This document shows, one piece after another, positions 1 to 5,138 of a stretch of 6,865 nucleotides of DNA; position 1 is the first letter of the stretch; each line of letters begins with the position of its first letter. Source of the DNA: Oscillospiraceae bacterium (GTDB lineage Bacteria > Bacillota > Clostridia > Saccharofermentanales > Saccharofermentanaceae). A model generated the notes under the pieces. That model was not told the DNA's origin, did not search any database, and saw nothing but the letters and a program-made list of their open reading frames with translations. The stretch is taken from assembly GCA_902767145.1 (NCBI GenBank), contig CACXGG010000262.1, positions 1 through 6,865 of the forward strand. The letters run 5' to 3'. Both the position numbers and the translations under genes were made by a program.

Positions 1-1563
1 ATATACGCACTCCCAGAGGCCTGCATAACCAAGGGAAAGTGTGGAATAACCGCCATAGAGAAGCTTTGTGATGGGCTCGCCCTTCTCAAGTCTTGCAAGG
101 GCACCGTGCTGCCACAGGATGGGAGCTGCATCGGAAAGAGTACCTGCAAGTCTGTCGTGACGGCAGCGGAGTGCCTTATGGCAGAGCTCAAGTCTCTCGT
201 CGAGGACCTTCCAGAACTTGTCCTCAGATCTTGTCTCGCTGCATGCTGTGCAGGCAACGTCAACAAGGTTAAGGGTAACAACGCCCTGGTTGAACCTTCC
301 GTAATACTTGGGCTGTCCATTCTCATCGACATAAGGTGTAAGGAAGGACCTGCATCCCATGCATGTGTAGCAGTTTCCGTTTCCGTTCTTGTCCACCTTG
401 AGCTGGAGCATGATCTTCTCAGAGATATAGTCAGGAACCATTCTCTTTGCAGTACACTTTGCTGCAAGTCTCGTAAGGTAGTAATATGTGGAATCCTCAT
501 GGATGTTGTCTTCCTCGAGGACATAGATGAGCTTGGGGAAAGCGGGTGTTACATAGACACCGGACTCGTTCTTGACACCGCGGATCCTCTGCTTGAGGAC
601 TTCCTCGATGATCATGGCAAGATCTCTCTTGAGCTGGGGGTCCTTAGCCTCGTTAAGATACATGAATACTGTAACGAAAGGAGCCTGGCCATTTGTTGTA
701 AGGAGTGTGACTACCTGATACTGGATGGTCTGTACACCTCTCTCGATCTCCTCATGGAGTCTCTTCTCAACGAGCTCTGAGAGCTTCTCATCATCCAGCT
801 CAAGTCCGATATCCTTCATCTCCTTTGTGACAAGACCTCTGATCTTATCTCTGGAAACCTGTACGAAGGGAGCCAGGTGTGTAAGGGAGATGGACTGTCC
901 GCCATACTGGTTACTTGCAACCTGAGCGATGATCTGTGTTGCGATATTGCAGGCTGTGGAGAAGCTGTGGGGCTTCTCGATCATGGTACCGGAGATTACT
1001 GTTCCGTTCTGGAGCATATCCTCAAGATTTACCAGGTCACAGTTGTGCATGTGCTGTGCGAAATAGTCGGAATCGTGGAAATGGATGATGCCCTGGTTGT
1101 GAGCCTCAACGATCTCCTGGGGAAGAAGGATCCTCTGTGTGATGTCCTTACTGACCTCACCGGCCATATAGTCACGCTGTACGCTGTTTACTGTGGGATT
1201 CTTGTTGGAGTTCTCCTGCTTGAGCTCCTCGTTATTGCACTCGATAAGGGTAAGGATGGAAGCGTCTGTAGTGTTGGACTGACGGATAAGGCTTCTGGTA
1301 TAGCGGTATGTGATATAGAGCTTAGCTACCTCGAAAGCTCCGTGAGCCATGATCTGCTTCTCAACAAGATCCTGGATCTCCTCCACAGAAAGAGCTCTTG
1401 TCATCTCCTCGCACTGAAGTTTAACAGACTGGGCGATACGCATGATCTGCTTCTGTGTCATGCGGTCGCTTTCCTTGGCTGCATTATTAGCCTTGGTAAC
1501 AGCATTTACGATCTTTGTAATATCGAAATCTACTTCTGTCTTGTTTCTCTTGATGATCTTCAT
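1..1563 (-). CDS. nrdD: Anaerobic (class III) ribonucleoside-triphosphate reductase, large subunit; 3' end missing
   Basis: This enzyme reduces ribonucleoside triphosphates to dNTPs under anoxic conditions in the cytoplasm, using a glycyl radical installed by the activase NrdG. The window holds 521 codons with no stop; family members are usually about 700 residues or more, so roughly three quarters is present. Residues 2-92 form an ATP-cone allosteric domain (KRNKTEVDFD near the start). The catalytic barrel shows HMHNC with Cys175, STACNIATQ, NQYGGQS at 218-224, the loop CYTCMGCRSF at 398-407 (Cys404 is the likely thiyl-radical cysteine) and GVVTLNL further on. The C-terminal zinc site and glycyl-radical motif lie beyond base 1, so activity cannot be judged. 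The ATG at 1563 is preceded by AGGG with an 8-base spacer and matches the usual family N-terminus; an in-frame GTG three codons upstream is less likely. Two NrdR boxes overlap its promoter. Identification is very secure. Confidence 0.97.
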   Translation of the reverse strand, partial: MKIIKRNKTEVDFDITKIVNAVTKANNAAKESDRMTQKQIMRIAQSVKLQCEEMTRALSVEEIQDLVEKQIMAHGAFEVAKLYITYRYTRSLIRQSNTTDASILTLIECNNEELKQENSNKNPTVNSVQRDYMAGEVSKDITQRILLPQEIVEAHNQGIIHFHDSDYFAQHMHNCDLVNLEDMLQNGTVISGTMIEKPHSFSTACNIATQIIAQVASNQYGGQSISLTHLAPFVQVSRDKIRGLVTKEMKDIGLELDDEKLSELVEKRLHEEIERGVQTIQYQVVTLLTTNGQAPFVTVFMYLNEAKDPQLKRDLAMIIEEVLKQRIRGVKNESGVYVTPAFPKLIYVLEEDNIHEDSTYYYLTRLAAKCTAKRMVPDYISEKIMLQLKVDKNGNGNCYTCMGCRSFLTPYVDENGQPKYYGRFNQGVVTLNLVDVACTACSETRSEDKFWKVLDERLELCHKALRCRHDRLAGTLSDAAPILWQHGALARLEKGEPITKLLYGGYSTLSLGYAGLWECVY

Positions 1564-1670
1564 CTTGTGCACCCTGCCCTCATGTGTTTTTGATTTAGCT
1601 TAACCATTGTAACAATGTTACAAACGATTGTGAAATGTAAATTTGCTCCAAAATTTGCTCCAAAAATCAT
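1560..1670 (-). CDS. Possible 36-codon leader ORF upstream of nrdD
   Basis: A short open frame begins MIFGANFGAN and ends in TGA, which shares four bases (ATGA) with the nrdD start codon. It lies entirely within the inferred nrdD mRNA leader. The 12-bp tandem repeat in the DNA produces the FGAN FGAN repeat in the peptide. The upstream sequence GTGGAAAACA offers only a weak ribosome binding site. I recognise no homologue, no clear signal peptide and no run of regulatory codons typical of attenuators. In favour is the coupling-type overlap with nrdD; against are the weak ribosome site and the fact that an AT-rich leader can hold 36 open codons by chance. A later in-frame ATG at 1583-1581 would give only MRAGCTR. 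Confidence 0.22.
   Translation of the reverse strand: MIFGANFGANLHFTIVCNIVTMVKLNQKHMRAGCTR
1607..1623. repeat. Perfect 17-bp palindrome in the nrdD leader
   Basis: The sequence is TTGTAACA, one central base, then TGTTACAA, so the 8-bp arms match perfectly. It lies about 80-100 bases downstream of the inferred nrdD transcription start and about 45 bases before the start codon. It could be an operator for a dimeric regulator. A one-base loop makes a full-length RNA hairpin unlikely without opening the inner pairs. It does not match the NrdR box, nor the usual Rex or FNR/Crp consensus with their spacers, so I cannot name a regulator. Confidence 0.5.
1639..1662. repeat. Two tandem copies of a 12-bp repeat in the nrdD leader
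   Basis: The unit AAATTTGCTCCA occurs twice head to tail (1639-1650 and 1651-1662) and is followed by AAA, so the periodic stretch runs slightly past two units. It falls in the transcribed leader of nrdD, between the promoter and the palindrome. It may reflect replication slippage or paired binding sites about one helical turn apart. On the minus strand each unit reads TGGAGCAAATTT, which contains a GGAG that resembles a ribosome binding site. Confidence 0.7.
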
Positions 1671-1710
1671 TGTTTTCCACAAATATTAAATGTTTTTTGA
1701 TTGCTCGTTC

Positions 1711-1739
1711 ATTCTAACCATATATTGTGGTGAAGTCAA
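1711..1739 (-). promoter_or_regulatory. Sigma-A-type promoter of nrdD
   Basis: On the minus strand a -35 element TTGACT (1739-1734) is followed by a 17-bp spacer and a -10 element TAGAAT (1716-1711). Each hexamer is one mismatch from consensus and the spacing is ideal. The predicted start of transcription is near base 1704, which gives nrdD a leader of about 140 bases. One NrdR box fills most of the spacer and touches the -10, and the second lies just upstream of the -35, so bound repressor should exclude RNA polymerase. Confidence 0.8.
1715..1730. promoter_or_regulatory. NrdR box, promoter-proximal copy
   Basis: This 16-bp site matches the published NrdR box consensus acaCwAtATaTwGtgt at 12 of 16 positions, including the central ATAT core and the flanking C and G. 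It lies between the -35 and -10 of the nrdD promoter. NrdR is the ATP/dATP-sensing ATP-cone repressor of ribonucleotide reductase genes, and the tandem arrangement is typical of its targets. Confidence 0.85.
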
Positions 1740-1746
1740 TAACAAA

Positions 1747-1762
1747 CCACTATATATTGTGT
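1747..1762. promoter_or_regulatory. NrdR box, promoter-distal copy
   Basis: The site CCACTATATATTGTGT matches the NrdR consensus at 15 of 16 positions. It starts 32 bp from the start of the proximal box, about three helical turns, so both boxes face the same side of the DNA. This phasing is the known requirement for cooperative NrdR binding. The site lies just upstream of the nrdD -35 element. Confidence 0.93.
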
Positions 1763-1779
1763 TACATTTCAATTGCATC

Positions 1780-1806
1780 AATAAAAGCCCCATAAACAGG
1801 GGCTTT
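1780..1806 (-). terminator. Intrinsic terminator after the SseB-like gene
   Basis: Read on the minus strand, AAAGCCCC (1806-1799), a 7-base loop, and GGGGCTTT (1791-1784) form a perfect 8-bp stem followed by T-A-T-T. The U-tract is short and partly inside the stem, but the site lies about 40 bases after the stop codon of the SseB-like gene and just before the nrdD control region, which is where a terminator is expected. No comparable T-run follows the stem on the plus strand. Confidence 0.78.
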
Positions 1807-1844
1807 CGGGGTTTTGAGATATTATCTTACCTTCAGGGTAGGTT

Positions 1845-3167
1845 TTATTTCTTGTAATCGATAGGATGTTTTGAGAAATAATCCTCGGCAAATACCGCAT
1901 CCTTGTAAAGAACGAACTCGATATTCTTGTTATCGGACAGGAGAGGCTTTACCTCTTTGTAGATATCATTAAAGATCTGCTTTTCCTTTCCGGCAGCGCA
2001 GTCGATGATGAAAAGATATGCTGCATTCTTTCCGTGGATCTTGGCAGCCACACCGGCTCTCTCCACATCAGGATTTCCGGAACAGTACTTAACGAGCGCC
2101 TTCTTGACAGACTCGCTCTCGGGAGACTCGGGAAGCTCTCCGATAATGATCTTTGTAGCAAGGGACTTGTTGGTAGCTTCCTTCCTTCTCTCGTTCAGGC
2201 CGTTAGACCAGTTCTGGAAACCGGGAGTAGATGCGATCTTATCGATCATGAGCCTGGGAAGCTTCAGGGGAACAGGACCGAAGGGATTGATGATGAAGTC
2301 CAGCTTCTTGGAAGCTGACTGCTTGATGGCATCCTTAAAGTCCATTATCAGCACAACAGGCTTCTGTTCCCTCTTCATAAGTTCCTTCCATGCGGAAAGA
2401 GCTCCGGGATCAGTGAAGAGAGGAAGCATCAGATCTCCCCCGGCCTTTGCATCGTTCATTGTAATAAGGCTCAGGGCCTTCTTTCCGTCGGCACTCTTTC
2501 CCTCCTTGGGGATACCTGCCACCATAAACCTTCCGTTGAGGATAGAGGTCATAAATGCCTCTGTATACTTACGGTCCTTTGCAAATCTCTTATACTCAAG
2601 GGAAAGACCCAGCACAGCGGGATTCTCCACAGGGACCTTCTTGTCGCCTGTAGTATCGGGCTTTGCGCTGGCCACCACTGAGAACTCGGGGATCGTCTCG
2701 GGAACGGGAATGGCAAGTGTAACCACCACTCTCCTGCTCTTGGGATCAGACGAACCTGTGGACTCGCCGCCCTCGTAAGGCTGGATCTCCTTTACCACAG
2801 CGGGAGTTACCTTAAAGTCAGGCTTATAGATAAAGACCTTATCTTCTTCCTTCATGGGACCATGGAGATTTCCGACTACCTTAACGTCAGTCTCAACAGT
2901 GTCCTGGTCTTCCACCACAAGGAAAAATCTCCTGCCCTCGTTGGGAAGGGACTTTTTTATCTCCTCGATCTTCTTCTCGCGCTCTTCGGCTTCCTCCCTG
3001 GACTTTGCCAGAGCCTCTGCCCGCTCATTTGCCTTGGCGATCTTCTCCTCGCGGAGCTGCTGTTCCTCCTGTTCTGTCTCCTCAATGGCAGACATGATCA
3101 GTGCGTCAAGGTCATCTATCTCCTCATTCTTCTTATCGTCGTCATTCTTCTTTCCGAAAAGAGCCAT
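1845..3167 (-). CDS. SseB-family protein with N-terminal coiled coil and barrel-like domain
   Basis: The 440-residue product has four parts. Residues 1-20 are highly charged (MALFGKK then Asp/Lys/Glu-rich); about 28-74 are a Glu/Lys/Arg heptad-rich helix, likely a coiled coil. About 80-168 (FFLVVEDQ, VVGNLHGPMKEEDKVFIY, VVVTLAIPVPE) resemble in pattern the beta-barrel domain II of translation GTPases, an inference from residue pattern only. About 195-310 fit the SseB N-terminal domain (LPLFTDPGALSAW at 248-260, INPFG at 293-297), and about 330-440 fit the SseB C-terminal domain, ending in the typical P-x-x-Y-basic tail. There is no signal peptide or membrane segment, so it is probably cytosolic. 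SseB was named for enhanced serine sensitivity in E. coli, but its biochemical role is unclear and I assign none. The start has GAGGG six bases upstream. It begins 33 bases after the dehydratase gene and precedes a terminator. Confidence 0.85.
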   Translation of the reverse strand: MALFGKKNDDDKKNEEIDDLDALIMSAIEETEQEEQQLREEKIAKANERAEALAKSREEAEEREKKIEEIKKSLPNEGRRFFLVVEDQDTVETDVKVVGNLHGPMKEEDKVFIYKPDFKVTPAVVKEIQPYEGGESTGSSDPKSRRVVVTLAIPVPETIPEFSVVASAKPDTTGDKKVPVENPAVLGLSLEYKRFAKDRKYTEAFMTSILNGRFMVAGIPKEGKSADGKKALSLITMNDAKAGGDLMLPLFTDPGALSAWKELMKREQKPVVLIMDFKDAIKQSASKKLDFIINPFGPVPLKLPRLMIDKIASTPGFQNWSNGLNERRKEATNKSLATKIIIGELPESPESESVKKALVKYCSGNPDVERAGVAAKIHGKNAAYLFIIDCAAGKEKQIFNDIYKEVKPLLSDNKNIEFVLYKDAVFAEDYFSKHPIDYKK

Positions 3168-3199
3168 ATTTATCCCTCGTTTATCAAAAATTCGGTGCT

Positions 3200-3208
3200 A
3201 TTATACCA
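3200..3208 (-). promoter_or_regulatory. Extended -10 promoter candidate for the SseB-like gene
   Basis: On the minus strand TGGTATAAT is a perfect extended -10 element (TGn followed by TATAAT). It overlaps the stop codon of the dehydratase gene and would start transcription near base 3193, giving the SseB-like gene a leader of about 25 bases that includes its ribosome binding site. There is no good -35 at 16-18 bp; a TTGACC is present but only 9 bp upstream. Part of the match is forced by the coding sequence GTG-GTA-TAA, so this remains a candidate. Confidence 0.45.
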
Positions 3209-3626
3209 CAAGATGGTCAATGGCCTCGATATAACCGGAAAAACCCTTGCCCATGATAGTCTTCGAAGCATAATAGGAAACGTATGATATCTGACGGAAA
3301 GGCTCCCTCTCATCCACCTGTGAGATATGCACCTCCACTGTGGGGATAGAGACTGCCTTAAGGGCATCGAGAAGGGCAACGGATGTGTGGGTATACGCAC
3401 CGGGATTGATAACGATGCCGGAAACACCATCGAAGTAGGCCTGCTGGATATAGTCCACCAGTGTCCCCTCCGAGTTGCTCTGCTTACATTCCACATCCAC
3501 ACCGATGGATGCACAGTGCTCCTCTATCATCTTCACAAGATCAGCATATGTATTACTGCCGTAGATATCAGGTTCCCTGATCCCCAGCATATTAAGGTTA
3601 GGTCCGTTTAAAACAAGTATCTTCAT
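3201..3626 (-). CDS. aroQ: Type II 3-dehydroquinate dehydratase
   Basis: This enzyme dehydrates 3-dehydroquinate to 3-dehydroshikimate, the third step of the shikimate pathway; the type II family forms dodecamers. The 141-residue length is normal. Visible motifs are LNGPNLNMLGIREPDIYG at 6-23 with the catalytic Arg17 and Tyr22 on the mobile loop, QSNSEG at 49-54, NPGAYTHTS at 74-82 with Asn74 and the general acid His80, and VEVHIS at 97-102 followed by REPFR with Arg111. Two positions differ from the pattern I expect: Ser52 where His is usual in QSNHEG, and Gln103 where Asn is usual after HIS/HLS. The ATG at 3626 overlaps the stop codon of the upstream fusion gene by four bases (ATGA) and has GGAGG about ten bases before it. 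It should not be confused with the chorismate mutase class also called AroQ, which is present in the neighbouring fusion. Confidence 0.97.
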   Translation of the reverse strand: MKILVLNGPNLNMLGIREPDIYGSNTYADLVKMIEEHCASIGVDVECKQSNSEGTLVDYIQQAYFDGVSGIVINPGAYTHTSVALLDALKAVSIPTVEVHISQVDEREPFRQISYVSYYASKTIMGKGFSGYIEAIDHLVV

Positions 3627-5137
3627 AATATCCCTTCCTCCGCGAGCTTCGATATGGCTTCCTCCGACAGGGCCGCTTTATCTTCTTTTCTATCTATACT
3701 TACCTTTATATCTGACCAGCTCTCATATCTTTCCCTGCGTTCTTCGTAGAGCTTTCTGACGCCGTCACGCTGTGTCAGGGGACGGTCTTCCGATGCAAGT
3801 ACGTCCAGGGGCCTTTCGATATAGATGACTATTGAGTTGGCTTTCAGGGCGTTTCTGTTTTCGTCCCTTGTTACGATACCTCCTCCACAGGAGATGACCT
3901 TGCCGCTCTCTTTGAGGATATCCTTTGCTATCTCTGTCTCCTTCTGTCTGAAGATCTCCTCGCCGTTCTTTGTGATCTCTTCTGAAGGTCTTATGTTATA
4001 TCTTCTGTAGTATTCCTCATCCAGGTCTATAAAGTCCCTGCCTGTCCTTTTTGCGACTTCACCTGCAATGGTGGTCTTGCCGCATCCGGGCATACCGATG
4101 AAGACGATGTTCTCCATCTTTCTTTTCAGCATCTTTGTGACCGCTCTTATCACTGTCAGGGCTCTCTGTTCGTCGAACCTTCCGTCGCCCTTGAAGATAT
4201 GGGCTGCCTTGTAGGCCTGGGCAACGAGCATGGAAAGACCTCCTGCGCACTTTATGCCCATCTCTTCCGCCTGGAGCATAATGCTTGTTTTAGCCGGGTT
4301 ATAGATAAGGTCTGCAACGGCAGAGATGTTGGGGAACTTTTTAAGATCCACGGGAGCCTTTTCTGTATAGGGATACATTCCCACGGGAGTGGCGTTGATG
4401 ACTATATCCGTATCGGAGCAGACATCGTAGACGTTATCGTAGTTTATATCTCCGGTCCTGCTGACGAATACGATCTTCTTTGCGCCCATCTTCTGAAGGG
4501 CTGCCTCCACCGCCTTTGAAGCTCCGCCGTGTCCCAGGACGAGACAGTTTCTGTCCTTAGGGTCTATCTCCCTTTCTTTGAGCATGAACTCAAAGCCGTA
4601 GACGTCGGTATTGTATCCGTATGTCTTTCCGTCGTCTTTGAAGACCACGGTGTTGACTGTTCCGATATTGTTGGCGTCACCCATGAGCACATCGCATCTT
4701 TTCGCTGCTTCTGTCTTGTAGGGGATCGTTACGTTAAAGCCGCTGTACTTTCTTCCTTCGAAAAGATCATCCAGCTCCTCGGGCTCTCTTTCTATTATTC
4801 CGTAGAGATACTCGGGAGCGATGATGTGGTGTATCTCAGGGGAATATGTGTGGGGAAGGGATCTTCCCAGGACACCGAAGAGCTTTTTCTCCTCGTGCTC
4901 CTTTGTAAGTTCGAAGATAGTCTCATAGAGCCTGGGGATGTATTCTCTGGACTCGGGGCCGGCTATCTTTGTGAGCTCTTTTACCTTCTCCTTTTCCCTT
5001 TCGGGGACACTGACAGGCTTTCCTTCCAGCCTCTTGATCTCCCCGATCCTCCTGGCGATGTTCATGCGCTTCTCTATTACCTTGAGAAGCTCCTTATCAG
5101 CCTCATCTATTTCATGTCTGAGATCTTCCAGTGACAT
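3623..5137 (-). CDS. Trifunctional chorismate mutase / shikimate 5-dehydrogenase / shikimate kinase
   Basis: One uninterrupted 504-residue frame carries three enzymes. Residues 1-84 are an AroQ-class chorismate mutase (chorismate to prephenate) with Arg7, Arg24, Lys35 and Arg47 matching the substrate-binding residues of the E. coli domain; Glu82 stands where E. coli has Gln88. Residues 86-320 are AroE (3-dehydroshikimate to shikimate, NADPH): SPEIH, NVTIPYK with catalytic Lys141, VNT with Asn162, YNTD with Asp178, the nucleotide loop GHGGASKAV at 202-210, SRT at 226-228 favouring NADP, and NATPVGM. Residues 341-504 are AroK (ATP-dependent shikimate 3-phosphorylation): P-loop GMPGCGKT at 348-355, DLDEEY, FRQKE, CGGGI at 417-421, DRPLT and the ERRERY region. 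All three look catalytically intact. Almost no linker separates mutase and dehydrogenase. AAGGAG precedes the ATG, which starts one base after the aroC stop; the end overlaps the dehydratase start by four bases. No single gene symbol fits. Confidence 0.96.
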   Translation of the reverse strand: MSLEDLRHEIDEADKELLKVIEKRMNIARRIGEIKRLEGKPVSVPEREKEKVKELTKIAGPESREYIPRLYETIFELTKEHEEKKLFGVLGRSLPHTYSPEIHHIIAPEYLYGIIEREPEELDDLFEGRKYSGFNVTIPYKTEAAKRCDVLMGDANNIGTVNTVVFKDDGKTYGYNTDVYGFEFMLKEREIDPKDRNCLVLGHGGASKAVEAALQKMGAKKIVFVSRTGDINYDNVYDVCSDTDIVINATPVGMYPYTEKAPVDLKKFPNISAVADLIYNPAKTSIMLQAEEMGIKCAGGLSMLVAQAYKAAHIFKGDGRFDEQRALTVIRAVTKMLKRKMENIVFIGMPGCGKTTIAGEVAKRTGRDFIDLDEEYYRRYNIRPSEEITKNGEEIFRQKETEIAKDILKESGKVISCGGGIVTRDENRNALKANSIVIYIERPLDVLASEDRPLTQRDGVRKLYEERRERYESWSDIKVSIDRKEDKAALSEEAISKLAEEGIL

Positions 5138-5138
5138 C

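Noticed and set aside
106..1593. Long plus-strand open frames (106-780, 725-925, 877-1593) opposite nrdD
   Set aside because: They are antisense to an unmistakable NrdD reading frame, have no recognisable domains or ribosome sites, and their Leu/Ser/Cys/Val-rich composition is what the complement of this coding sequence produces.
1564..1704. Cobalamin riboswitch controlling the reductase gene
   Set aside because: The leader is too short and AT-rich, and I find no B12-box-like sequence. NrdR boxes explain the control region better.
1686..1712. Eight-codon frame MNEQSKNI starting inside the nrdD -10 element
   Set aside because: Its start codon is upstream of the predicted transcription start, so it would not be in the mRNA. 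It has no ribosome binding site.
1631..1771. 10-bp inverted repeat TGAAATGTAA / TTACATTTCA at 1631-1640 and 1762-1771, bracketing the nrdD promoter
   Set aside because: The arms are 121 bp apart, the distal arm is upstream of the predicted transcription start so no mRNA hairpin can form, and a 10-bp match is weak evidence in AT-rich sequence.
2005..2778. 257-codon plus-strand frame opposite the SseB-like gene
   Set aside because: It is a shadow of the minus-strand gene, which has family motifs, a ribosome binding site and a terminator. The plus-strand frame has none of these.
4090..4117. Internal start at Met341 giving a free shikimate kinase
   Set aside because: The Met is well placed at the kinase domain boundary, but the preceding bases (GAAAAGAAAG) are a poor ribosome binding site and the frame is continuous from the mutase start.
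4529..5134. 201-codon plus-strand frame opposite the fusion gene
   Set aside because: The minus-strand frame encodes intact mutase and AroE domains here. The antisense frame shows only complement-derived hydrophobic composition.
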